DNA from: Orientallactaga sibirica
Lineage: Eukaryota; Chordata; Mammalia; Rodentia; Dipodidae
Reading direction: 5' to 3'
DNA: 64,000 nucleotides
NCBI GenBank assembly: GCA_036365145.1
Contig: JAEOAD010000045.1
Coordinates: 18,951,501 to 19,015,500, forward strand
Every line of letters starts with the position of its first letter. Within the stretch, counting starts at the first letter, position 1. Both the position numbers and the translations under genes were made by a program. Below are positions 24,001 to 32,439 of the stretch, piece after piece. The notes under the pieces were generated by a model. It did no database searches. It was not told the origin of the DNA and saw nothing but the letters and a program-made list of their open reading frames with translations.

Positions 24001-26560
24001 GCCCCCTTGTGGCGCATGTGCGACATTGTGCACTGGCATCACTTTTTGCATATGGCTAAATGTGGGACCTGGAGAATTGAACAAGTGTCCTTAGGCTTGG
24101 CAGGCAGGCACCTTCACCCTAAGCCACCTCTCCAGCCCTTAAAGTTTTTTTTTTAATATCTTTAAAAATTTATTTATTGAGAGTGCCACTGTAAACGAAC
24201 TCCAGATGCATGTGCCCCCTTGTGTATCTGGTTTATGTGACCGAGAATTGAGCCTCAAACTGGGGTCATTAGGCTGCACAGGCAGGTGCTTAACCACTAA
24301 GCCATCTCTCCAGCACCCCCCGTTTTTTTTTTTTTTTTTTTTTTTTGAGGTAGGGTCTCGCTGTAGCCCAGGCTGACCTGGAATTCACTATGTAGTCTCA
24401 GGGTGGCCTTGAACTCACGACAATCCTCCTATCTCTGCCTCCTGAGTGCTGGGATTAAAGGCCTGTGCCACCACACCCAGCCTTTTAATACTTTTTTATT
24501 TTCATATAGTTATATAATTTGATCATGATCCCCTCCCATTACTTTATTTTGTTCCTCTCCCTTATTCCCCTTCCCATAAACCCCTTCTTCTTTCCAACTA
24601 GTCCCTCTTCTATTTTGGTCTCTCTCTTTTTTTTTTTTTTTTTTTGCCTTCCTTCATTATTCATGTCAACATGTTGAGCCCAATATTGTGATGAGTAAAT
24701 GGCAGCCACTGTGAAGTTATGAATGCAACGGCCATTTCATGTACGGAAGACAGTGTTCCAAAGCACTCCTCTCTATCCTCTGGCTCTTACATTCTTTTTT
24801 TAAAAAATATTATTTATTTAATTTTTATTTATTTACTTGAGAGAGAAAGAGAGAGAATAAATGAGCATGCCAAGGTCTCTAGCCACTGCAAACAAATTCC
24901 AGATGTATGTGTTACCATATGCATCTGGCTTATGTGGATTCTGGGGACTTGAACCTGGGTCCTTAGACTTCACAGGCAAGCACCTTAACCGCTAAGCCAA
25001 CTCTCAAGCCATCTTACAGTCTTTCTATCACCTCTTCTACAGTGTTCCCTGAGCCTTGGCAGATGTGATGTCTCATTTAGTGCTGAGCACTCAACTGTCA
25101 GTTCTCCTCAGTACTTTGATAAATTTTGAGTCACCACTAGTCACCACCATCTGGAAAAAGAAGCGTTTCTGAGCAAAAGTGAGAACAGCCCTAGTCTATA
25201 GGCATAAACATAAATATTTAGATGGGCACAACCTATCCACTTAGCCAAACAACAGTAGTAGCTCTCCACCAAGGGCTATGACCTTCCAAGCCATAGGTTT
25301 TCAGTACCAGGTAGGCACAAGTTCCCTCCTATGGAATGGGCCTCAACTATAATCAGAGAGCAGGTAGTCACCCCATAACAGGCATACCACTATTGCACCA
25401 GTGGACGTTTCCTGCCTGGCTGGTTGGTTCTGTAACTCACAGCGTTCACTGCTGTGTAAGACTTGTTGACTTTTCTCCCCCAGCAGCCTGCATGGCACCT
25501 TCCAGCACTATGAGAGCTCGCCAGCAGCGGGGAGGCTTCCAGCTCAGTCCTAGCTCCATTTCTCAGTGACCTGCAACCAAAGCATATGGTATCTTCAGCA
25601 ATAGAGTCTTACCATATTTCTCTGGTGGGCAACCAAGAACATTAGCAAAAGCTGTATTGTTTGGGGGGGGGCGCTACTTCATGGGCCTCCTGGACAAACA
25701 ATTCACTGAGAGGTATCCCACCCTGGCACAAAAATTTTCCTGTAACAATTTATGGCTTCTGGGTGCAGGATTCTCCACCCATACAGGGTACTTCTGACAA
25801 AACTTTCTTTTTGATTATTTTATTTATTTAAGAGAGAGAGAGAGAGAGAAAGAAAGAAACAGGTAGAGAGAGCATGGGTACACCAGGACCTCCTGCTACT
25901 GCAAAAGAACTCCAGATGCATGCGACATTTGTGCATCTGGCTACACATGGGTACTAGGGAAATGAACTCAGGCCATCAGGCTTTGCCATCTCTCCAGCTC
26001 TTAATTATATTTCTTAATTAGCTAACAAAGTAGGTTTACATAGGGCTCATTCATAACATCTTTAGTTAACCTTCTACCTCCAAGGGCTCTTACATACCAG
26101 GAATCCAAGGTTGGATCTCCTGAAGGAAAGGTACTGAGCAAGGTGTGGTGGAACACACCTATCATCCCAGCATTTGGGAGGTGGAGGAAGATTCAAGGTC
26201 ATCCTCAGCTACACAGCTAGTTTAAAACTCTGCTGCACACCCAGCAGTGGTTCAAGCCTTTAATCCCAGCACTTGAGAGGCAGAGGTAGGAAGATCACTG
26301 TGAGTTCGAGGCCACCCTGAGACTACATAGTTAATTCCAGGTCAGCCTGGACCAGAGTGAGACCCTACCTTGAAAGAAAAAAAAAAAGAAAGAAAACTTT
26401 CACAAAAACAGCCAAAGCCAGCCCTGTAGGTGTGGTGGCGCACACCTTTAATCCCAGCACTCTGGAGGCAGAGGTAGGAGGATCACTGTGAGTTCAAGAC
26501 CACCCTGAGACTACATAGTGAATTCTAGGTCAGCCTGGGCTAGAGCGAGACCCTACCTTG

Positions 26561-26596
<36 letters not shown>

Positions 26597-27716
26597 CCAA
26601 AGCCAGGGAGGGAGGAAGGGAGTGAGGCTGGAAGGAAAAACAGAAACAAGAAAAGAAGAAACTGGACAGAGTGCCTAGGCTGGGAAGGTCTTTTGGAAAT
26701 GGTAAAGCCTGCTCTGCAAACTAGATAACAAGAAGCTACAAGCTAGCCAGCCAGGTGTGGGGGCACACATCTGCAATCCTGGTACTGGGGAGGCTGCGGC
26801 AGGAGGATCTCTTGGTCTGAGGAGTTGGAGACCAGCCTGGGCTACACAGTGAGCCCATCTCAAACAAAAATCAATAGACTATGAGCAGGTGTGAGAGAAA
26901 AACCTTCCAGAAAGATGCTGAGTCGGAATCACCTAGGCTTCTTTTCTTTCATCTTTATTTGTCTTTTTGGAGTTGGGTCTCGCTCTAGCTCAGGCTAACC
27001 TGGAATTCACTATGTAGCCTCAGAGTGGTCTTAAACTCAAGGCAATCCTCCTTCCTCTGCCTTCCGAGTGCTGGAATTAAAGGTGTGCACCACCGCATCC
27101 AGCTCTTTATTTTTCAAATATTTTTATTTATTTGCAAGCAGAGAGAGATGTAGAGGGGGGAGAGAATGGGTGCGCCAGGGCCTCCTGCTGCTACAAACTA
27201 ACTCCCTATGCATGTGTCACTTTATGCATCTGGTTTTATGTGGGTATTGGGGAATCGTTATGCTTTGTAGGCAAGTGCCTTAACTGCTGAGTCAGCTCTC
27301 CAGCCCGGAGGCTTCTTTTCCTTTCTGGTGTTAGAGATCAAACCCAGAGTCTCAAACATGCTAAGCATATGGTGTACTAGCTAGACCTAGACCCTGGGTT
27401 TCCTTGTGTCAAGACTGTCCCTGGGGGCTTAGGTCATAGGATACAAGCTAAAGCATCTCAGAGTAGGTGAGGTGGGAGCAGAGCATCAGTGACTCAGGAG
27501 AAAGATGGACAAGTATGTAACCCTTGTCCTTTCTCTACCTGCAGAGCATCCGAGGAGGCTTTCGTGAGGGAATCTAAGGAGGAGACCCCTGGCACAGAAT
27601 GGGAGAAGGTGGCCCAGCTGTGTGACTTCAACCCCAAGAGCAGCAAGCAGTGCAAAGACGTGTCCCGGCTGCGCTCGGTGCTCATGTCCCTGAAGCAGAC
27701 ACCACTGTCCCGCTAG
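17895..27716 (+). CDS. CLTB: Clathrin light chain B, 3' four coding exons (gene is partial at the left edge)
   Basis: Clathrin light chain B binds the clathrin heavy-chain leg near the triskelion hub and regulates coat assembly on coated pits and vesicles. Coding exons are 17895-18012, 18225-18336, 21554-21607 and 27545-27716 (118+112+54+172 nt); they join in one frame and end at TAG 27714-27716. They encode 151 residues, equivalent to human residues 79-229: the heavy-chain-binding coiled coil (ESIRKWREEQ... through ...SEQVEKNKINNR), the 18-residue neuronal insert, and the C-terminal region ending LKQTPLSR. The CLTB-type C-terminus and the ANGPTDGYAAIAQ segment separate it from CLTA. The N-terminal exon with the conserved light-chain motif and start codon is not in this window; nothing in 1-17894 resembles it, so that stretch is intron 1. 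Junctions are GT-AG. Confidence 0.97.
18225..18336 (+). CDS. CLTB: CLTB coding exon: coiled-coil heavy-chain-binding segment
   Basis: The acceptor is ctacag and the donor is gtgaga. The exon finishes the split Asp codon, encodes the highly charged helix DAASKVAEQEWREKAKK and onward to NKINN, and leaves two bases (CG) of an Arg codon. That phase accepts either the neuronal exon (G ATC) or the terminal exon (A GCA), and both give Arg. Confidence 0.96.
18350..18570. repeat. Degenerate minisatellite, about 77-bp unit
   Basis: Unit 1 is 18350-18426, unit 2 is 18427-18502, and a partial third unit follows from 18503. Each contains GGGGA-CATGAAGGA and AGGGAGCTATGGAGA, with a looser half-unit of about 38 bp. 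It starts only 14 nt after a CLTB exon. Confidence 0.65.
19607..20445 (-). mobile_element. Solo-LTR-like element, antisense, split by two SINEs
   Basis: The left part (to about 19960) and right part (20370-20445, ending in ACTACCACAG) belong to the same LTR-like family. A plus-strand tRNA SINE (19984-20190) and a minus-strand tRNA SINE (20190-20367) lie back to back between them. Confidence 0.5.
20489..20635 (-). repeat. B1 SINE
   Basis: Antisense B1 flanked by an imperfect TTCTGTGARCWTTTTC duplication. Confidence 0.8.
20640..21455. other. Single-copy CLTB intron
   Basis: I see no gene, SINE or other repeat here. It leads into the branch-point region of the neuronal exon. Confidence 0.5.
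21456..21553 (+). promoter_or_regulatory. CLTB: Distant branch point and AG-exclusion zone of the CLTB neuronal exon
   Basis: TACTAATAC at 21456-21464 closely matches the UACUAAC branch-point consensus. Between it and the acceptor AG at 21552-21553 there is no other AG over about 88 nt. The interval is pyrimidine-rich, with TCTCT and CTTTCTCTCT runs at 21470-21484 that resemble polypyrimidine-tract-binding-protein sites. Two weaker branch candidates (CTAAC) lie nearer the exon. The layout is typical of regulated cassette exons; PTB control is inference. Confidence 0.6.
21554..21607 (+). CDS. CLTB: CLTB 54-nt neuron-specific cassette exon
   Basis: The exon encodes the 18-residue insert IADKAFYQQPDADIIGYV that distinguishes brain light chain b from the ubiquitous form. 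It is exactly 54 nt and enters and leaves in phase 2, so skipping it keeps the frame. The acceptor is ctcaag and the donor is gtatgt. The upstream intron has a long pyrimidine tract and a strong distant branch-point match (separate entry). Alternative splicing itself is established for the family; here I infer it from exon identity and phase. Confidence 0.93.
21608..22560. other. Single-copy CLTB intron after the neuronal exon
   Basis: About 950 bp of SINE-free sequence lies directly downstream of the 54-nt exon. Such clear flanks are often where splicing signals sit. No further exon with a convincing product was found. Confidence 0.5.
22562..23170. repeat. SINE cluster
   Basis: tRNA SINEs 22562-22758 and 22766-22983 (-); B1 23014-23170 (+) ending in an AAAAC array. 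Confidence 0.8.
23430..24482 (-). repeat. SINE cluster with B1-in-B1 insertion
   Basis: B1 23430-23533 (5'-cut); young B1 23534-23688 inserted with ACACCTTGCCCTTT duplicated (23520-23533 and 23689-23702); B1 23743-23912; long-variant tRNA SINE 23914-24139; tRNA SINE 24162-24317; B1 24322-24482. Confidence 0.8.
24490..25800 (-). mobile_element. L1 3' end, diverged, antisense
   Basis: The sequence matches the L1 3' UTR-type sequence at the right end of this window (for example the stretch around GGTTTTCAGTA, CCTCCTATGGAATGGGCCTC and CCCATAACAGGCAT) but is more diverged. Orientation is minus. A tRNA SINE interrupts it at about 24797-25011. It lies in the last CLTB intron and carries no coding potential. 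Confidence 0.7.
25810..27306. repeat. SINE cluster before the CLTB terminal exon
   Basis: tRNA SINE 25810-26001 (-); old B1-like 26130-26230 (+); B1 26240-26395 and 26424-26595 (+, the second with a 35-A tail); old B1/B4-like 26749-26868 (+); B1 26956-27104 (-); tRNA SINE 27112-27306 (-). Confidence 0.75.
27545..27716 (+). CDS. CLTB: CLTB terminal coding exon
   Basis: The acceptor is ctgcag. The exon completes the split codon (Val after the neuronal exon, Arg if that exon is skipped), continues ASEEAFVRESKEETPGTEW and ends SLKQTPLSR then TAG. This C-terminal region contacts the trimerisation hub and carries the calmodulin-binding part of light chains. The whole tail is one uninterrupted exon. 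Confidence 0.96.
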
Positions 27717-28440
27717 GTGCCTGTCATAAGTATGGCAGGAGTTGTATATGGCAGAGGAGCGGCTGCTTTGGCCAAGGTGGAAATGTCCTCCGACAGCTGC
27801 TACGTACAGCCTATTCTGTTCCTCTCCATCTCTGGGGGTTGAGAAATGGGGCCCTTTCCCCTCTCACCTCTGACCCCTCCTGGCCCTATGTTCCAGTTCC
27901 TCATGATTCTTCTCAGTCCCCTCAATTGTGATTATCCCTTCTGATGTATTTTTTCTTGGCTTAAAGGGTGTATTAACTCTTTTTACACTTATTTATTACC
28001 ATCTTCATTTCTCTGGAAGCCACAGTTGGTATTGGGACTCAGTTTGTGCTTAGGACTTTCAGTCTCACGCACCTCAGAGGTTTCCGTTGGGAACTCAGGA
28101 ACTCCCCGCTGGAAGGAGCCCAAGCCTGTCCATGTCTTCCCCAGGAAAGACAAGCTCTTCATCCGTTCTGGTCCTTTGACAAGCCTGTAGGTAGGGACTC
28201 TGCTATTCTTATGTACAGCCAAGGACACCAAGGCTCCTACAGGGGGAAGTAGCTTGCAATGGGAGGGAGGAGGCAAGCCCAGAGGTCCCAGACAAGGTGG
28301 CTTGTAGGCATACGTAAAGTGTTGGTGAATACAGCCTCTACCATACCCTCTTCCTTGGGGTTGCCAAGGACCTTTTGGGTGCTTCACATATGTGCCCTCC
28401 CCCACCTTCAGCTATTCACTCCTGTGGGTCTGGAGTAAAT
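27717..28440 (+). other. CLTB: CLTB 3' UTR and downstream flank
   Basis: This is single-copy sequence directly after the CLTB stop, with no SINE. It includes T-rich stretches near 27940-28010 that could hold the mRNA end. I see no canonical AATAAA here, so the exact polyadenylation site is not assigned. Confidence 0.5.
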
Positions 28441-28454
28441 GTGACCATACCTTC

Positions 28455-28486
28455 ACTTGATCTTAGCCAAAAGGCCAAGAAGCGAT
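28455..28486 (-). pseudogene. 3'-truncated U2 snRNA retro-fragment
   Basis: Read on the minus strand, this matches the first ~32 nt of U2 snRNA (ATCGCTTCT, then GGCCTTTTGGCTAAGATCAAGT). It has one C-to-T change, at the CpG at U2 position 10. It is framed by a 16-bp direct repeat, ATGTGACCATACCTTC (28439-28454) and ATGTGACTACACCTTC (28485-28500), with 14/16 identity; this fits a target-site duplication. The rest of U2 (Sm site, stem-loops) is absent, so it cannot be a functional snRNA. Confidence 0.85.
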
Positions 28487-28554
28487 GTGACTACACCTTC
28501 TTCCCCTTCAGGACTGGCTGTAAAAAGGATGTTCACGCCATAGTGACCTGCATG

Positions 28555-28965
28555 GTGTTTAAAAAGACTTCAGTAGTTGCCAACAGCATTCTCTGGGACC
28601 GCCATACAAAGTACCACACACAGGCTGACTGAGAACTTCAGAAATTTATTATCTCAGTTTTGGAGGCTAAAACCCAAACTCAGGGTCACCAGGTCCCTTC
28701 CCTGGGAAGGTGCTGGGGAAGGTTTGGGCCTCTTTCTTAGCTTCTTGTGGCTTGACTTGTGGATAAATCACTCCTGTTTTGCCTCCATCATCACATGCTT
28801 GTCTTTTATTTTCTTTCTACAACTGTCTTTGTGTCCGAATTTTCTTTTCCTATGGATACCAGTCAAATCGGATTAAGGCCTACCCAAAGACCTCATTTTA
28901 ACTACTATGGTTACAATGTCTCTGTTACCAAATAAGGGAGTTGAGATTCAACATTTCTTTTTTTC
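28555..28965 (-). mobile_element. MLT1-type MaLR LTR, antisense
   Basis: The plus strand carries the reverse complement of MLT1-like LTR sequence: 'GTACCACAC...AGAAATTTATTATCTCAG...TTGGAGGCTAAAA' at the left and 'GGATACCAGTCAAATCGGATTAAGG...CAAATAAGG' at the right. It sits just downstream of the CLTB terminal exon. The family assignment is from memory of the consensus. Confidence 0.65.
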
Positions 28966-29324
28966 TTGGGGGGGGGGACCATCATAACACTAACACAAAA
29001 ACACACATCCTCTTTAAAAGCGCTCCTCAGCCTTTTTTTTTGTATGTGTCCTAAAGGCTCCACAATGCATTATTGTACCTACATTTGCAACCTGCTTGCA
29101 GCTGAGACCCTGATTAAAGCCAGAAACTTACACTTGGAAATCTAGATTGTGTCAGGGGCTCCGGAAGAGATGATGTCTTCTTCACTCCCTCGTTCCATTC
29201 TCCCAGTTTAAGATGGAGGAGTTACCTATGGGTGGAGCCCCCCATGAGAGGACCCCAGGTCCCCAAATCAACACTTGAGAGTTGACTAGTGGAAGAATAC
29301 CTGTTTGAGAGTTTGTGTCAAAAG

Positions 29325-29463
29325 GTGGGATGGGCGTGGTTGCCACACCTTTAATCCCAGCACTTGGGAGGATCACTGTGAGTTTGAGACCAGCCCGAGA
29401 CTATAGAATGAATTCCTGGTCAGGCGCTAGAGTGAGACCCTACCTGGGAAAAAAAAAAAAAAC
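29325..29463 (+). repeat. B1 SINE with internal deletion
   Basis: The head GGGCGTGGTTGCCACACCTT and the 3' half are present, but the GAGGCAGAGGTAG block in the middle is missing. Confidence 0.75.
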
Positions 29464-29639
29464 CCAAACAAACCAAAAAGGTGGGGTGATACAGATCAGT
29501 GGAGCCCAAGGGGCTCTCAGATAGGAGTGGGTAAAGACAGCAGACGCAGAGTGGAGGGGAGAATATCCCAACTCCAAAAGGACTATGGAGGACGTACCCT
29601 GAAGGATGCCAAAACTTGAAAACTGCTGGGTAGGTTTCC

Positions 29640-30150
29640 CTATTGCAATTACCTTCTAATTGCTAGGATAAAACACACCCCCAAACAGCTTCCCATGAGA
29701 GGAAAGGGTTTATTTTAGCTTATAGCCTGGAGGAGAAACTTCCTCATGGCAGGGAAATCATCATAGTAGAATATTACATCTTTTTTGTTTGTTTTTTCAA
29801 GGCAGGGTCTCCCTCTAGCCCAGGCTGACCTGGAATTCACTGTGTAACTTCAGGGTGGCCTCAAATTCACAGTGATCCTCCCACCTCTGACTCAAGAGTA
29901 CTGGGATTAAAGGTGTGCGTCAGCATGCCCTGCAGACTATTACATCTTGTCACAGCAGCAAGAGAAGGAAGGAAATAGAGTGAGCTGAGCTATGAGCACC
30001 CAATAGGTCTAGACCTCAAGGCCCACCCCCAGTAACACACCTCCTCCAGCAAGGCTCCACCTCCCAAGTTGCCACCAGCTGGGGACCAAGTGTTCAAGCA
30101 CATGATCCTATGTGAGACATTTTACCTTCAAACCACAGCCCTCAAACAGC
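29640..30150 (-). mobile_element. Solo-LTR-like element, antisense, with B1 insertion
   Basis: This is the same family as 39814-40349 in reverse: GGGTTTATTTTAGCTTATAG contains minus AATAAA, and ACACCTCCTCCAGCAAGGCT is shared with other copies. A B1 (29783-29937) is inserted with TATTACATCTT duplicated at 29772-29782 and 29938-29948. Confidence 0.6.
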
Positions 30151-30202
30151 ACCACTGTAGGCCCACTGAAGTAGTATCTCAAGGACTGGCATTTGGAAAT
30201 CT

Positions 30203-30960
30203 ATTTTTGTTGTTTTCAAGGCTGTCTCAGCCTAGCATAGGCTGACCTGGAATTCTCAATAATCCTCCTAAGTCAGCCACCTGATTGCTGGGTTATATAT
30301 GGGCCACCAGCTGGGATCTACTTTTAAAAAGTAGCTGAAAAACGGGTGTGGTGGTGCATGCCTTTAATCCCAGCACTCGGGAGGCAGAGGTAGGAGGATT
30401 GCCATGAGTTCAAGGCCACCCTGAGACTACATAGTGAATTCCAGGTCAGCCTGGGCTAGAGCGACACCCTACCTTGAAAAAAAAAAAAAAAAGGAGCCGG
30501 GCGGGGTGGTGCATGCCTTTAATCCCAGTACTCAGGAAGCAGAGGTAAGAGGATCACCATGAGTTCAAGGCCATCCTGACACTACACAGTGAATTACAGG
30601 TCAGCCTGGGCTAGAGTGAGACCTTACCTCAAAAACCCCCCCAAAACAAACAAAACCCAAAAAGTATCCCCAGTGACTATTTTCAGGAAAGTGTTAATAA
30701 CACTAGAGGTAGACTCTCTACCTTTCCCTACCTGGAATTAACCTAGAGTCTCTACAAGGGCATGTGCTCTACTACTGAGCTATATCTCTAGCCCGTTTTT
30801 AATTTGTTTTTTTTTCTGTTTTTCAAGGTATGGTCTCGACCTAGCCCAGGCTAAACTGGAATTCACTATGTAGTCTCAGGGTGGCCTCAAATTCATGACA
30901 ATCCTCCTACCTCTGCTTCCTGAGTGCTGGGATTAAAGGCGTGTGCCACCATGCCCGACC
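30203..30960. repeat. B1 cluster
   Basis: Degenerate B1 30203-30316 (-); B1 30342-30493 and 30495-30660 in tandem (+); B1 30803-30960 (-). Confidence 0.8.
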
Positions 30961-31218
30961 CCAATTTTAATTTTTTTAAATAAGGGTCTGAGTTACTCAA
31001 GGCTTGAATGCACAGGCAAGCCTTTAACTTGAGACCCTTTTGCCTCAACTTCCAGAGTAGCTTGGTCTACAGAGCATCCACCATGAGACTCAGCTCATTA
31101 CAAAGGATCACCCCAATCTACAGGCTGTTCTTTCCTAAAACCAAAGACCAAAAATCACGGTTTAGACCATGGGAATAAGATGAGAAAGAATTCACCAAGC
31201 TGTTAAGTAGATTAAGGG

Positions 31219-31224
31219 TTTATT
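31219..31224 (-). terminator. HIGD2A: HIGD2A poly(A) signal
   Basis: Plus-strand TTTATT is AATAAA on the minus strand, about 200 nt past the HIGD2A stop codon. This gives a short 3' UTR ending near 31200. Confidence 0.75.
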
Positions 31225-31424
31225 AAATAAGAACTGGAGGGCATGAGGCAGAAAGAGAAGTCTGCCAGCCAAACACAAGCGAGCGCGGGATTTCTGAAAA
31301 CATCTGTGACAATCGGCCTTCTTCCCCAACGTCAACAGGGGATCGTCAGGGAAAGAGGGAGTTAAGTCTTTTGGCAGGGGTGTTGAAATGATCTCCATGG
31401 AGCTTCCAAGGCACCGCGACAGGC

Positions 31425-31591
31425 TCAGGGTCGAGACTTCATGGCCGAGGCGGCTAAGCCCAACAAGATGGCCGCGACCGTGAAGCCCTGGGCGGCGATC
31501 CGGGTGCGCATCATGATCTGGGAGCGCTGGCTGTGGCCCCGGTGGAAGCAGTAGAGGCCGTAGGTGAGGGCGGCCGCCGTACCCAGACAGC
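31425..31591 (-). CDS. HIGD2A: HIGD2A coding exon 2
   Basis: This exon encodes the rest of Gly52 through Pro106 and TGA (plus-strand tca at 31425-31427). It holds both transmembrane helices and the QxxxRxRxxxQ signature. The acceptor is ccgcag. Confidence 0.96.
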
Positions 31592-32041
31592 CTGCGGAGG
31601 GGACAAAACAGGGCGGGAGCGACTCTCGGGGGTGTAGCCCCCCAACTTGCCGGAGTCAAGACCTCAAAACAGCAGCAGGGGAAGGATGGAGGGCTTGGTT
31701 CACTGACGACCTCGTTGCGCCCCCCCAATCGCCACCCTAAAATGACGCTGGTCGCGTTCCCCTGGGTTTCAGCTCTTATATAACACACTTCCGGTCCCCT
31801 GGCTTGCCCATCCGTCCGGTGCTGCCCTAATGCAACCCCCACGGAATCACCGTCCTCTCTCCGTCAGTTCCGATGGCGCACACTCACCTATGGGTACCAT
31901 TGGGTTCTCACGGGTCTTGCGAATGAACTTTTCCTTGAAGCCTTCCGGGTTGCTGTAGACAGTGGGGCTAAAGCCCTCGATAACTGGGGGCTGCGACGGC
32001 TCGAAGGGTTTCTCTGGAGTCACAGAACTTGGAACTGCCAT
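31425..32041 (-). CDS. HIGD2A: HIG1 domain family member 2A, complete
   Basis: HIGD2A is a small inner-mitochondrial-membrane protein that helps assemble cytochrome c oxidase and respiratory supercomplexes. Exon 1 is 31888-32041 (ATG at 32041, reading left) and exon 2 is 31425-31591, joined through a split Gly codon across a GT-AG intron. The product is 106 residues, the same length as human. The acidic/proline-rich N-terminus (KPFEPSQPPVIEG) is followed by the HIG1 domain, with membrane segments at about 53-70 and 84-103. The family signature QxxxRxRxxxQ is intact at residues 76-86. The ATG has A at -3 and G at +4. The gene is head-to-head with NOP16 and shares its promoter. I see no damage. 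Confidence 0.97.
31888..32041 (-). CDS. HIGD2A: HIGD2A coding exon 1
   Basis: This exon encodes residues 1-51 plus the first base of Gly52. The donor reads gtgagt on the minus strand (plus-strand cactcac at 31881-31887). It carries the soluble N-terminal part with the SPTVY and FKEKF segments. Confidence 0.96.
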
Positions 32042-32332
32042 ACTCAGGGCAACAGGAATCTAGCTAGGACAAAGATCCGCAGGTCATGCTCCGCCTTCCA
32101 ATGAGGTCATGAAGAGGGCGGGAAGACCCGACCATGTTTTGGGTACTGCCCAGGCGCGAATGCCAGTTGCATTCTGGGAGTTGTAGTAAGCCGCGCGGAA
32201 GTGCCGGAAGGGGGGGGAAAGACTACATTTCCCAAGAAGCCTGCCAAGCCCCGTTGCTCTCGAGCTGGGAGAAAAGTTAGCACGCGGTGAGGCGTGGGGT
32301 TTTGAGCGGTCGGTGCTGTGGTCAGCGGCGCG
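32042..32332. promoter_or_regulatory. Bidirectional CpG promoter of HIGD2A and NOP16
   Basis: The two start codons are 291 bp apart and point away from each other. The interval is CpG-rich and SINE-free. It contains a CCAAT box (32098-32102), two ETS-like motifs (CGGAAGTG 32196-32203; CCGGAAG 32204-32210) and two ZNF143/SBS-like motifs in opposite orientation: ACTACAACTCCCAGAATGC on the minus strand (32169-32187) and ACTACATTTCCCAAGAAGC on the plus strand (32222-32240). I see no TATA box. This is the usual make-up of a housekeeping bidirectional promoter. Factor binding is inferred from motifs. Confidence 0.85.
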
Positions 32333-32439
32333 ATGCCGAAGGCCAAGGGCAAGACTCGGAGGCAGAAGTTCGGTTACAATGTCAACCGGAAGCGTCTGAA
32401 CCGGAACGCACGACGGAAGGCAGCGCCGCGGATCGAGTG
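32333..32439 (+). CDS. NOP16: NOP16 coding exon 1
   Basis: The exon begins with ATG 32333-32335 (G at -3) and encodes the strongly basic N-terminus. It ends two bases into a Cys codon before gtgagg. Confidence 0.96.

Noticed and set aside
31462..31474. YY1-like CAAGATGGCCGCG in HIGD2A exon 2
   Set aside because: It lies within conserved coding sequence (the second membrane helix), so the match is probably incidental.
31192..31842. 216-codon minus-strand frame over HIGD2A
   Set aside because: It reads through the intron and overlaps exon 2 in the wrong frame. The spliced 106-aa HIGD2A explains the locus.
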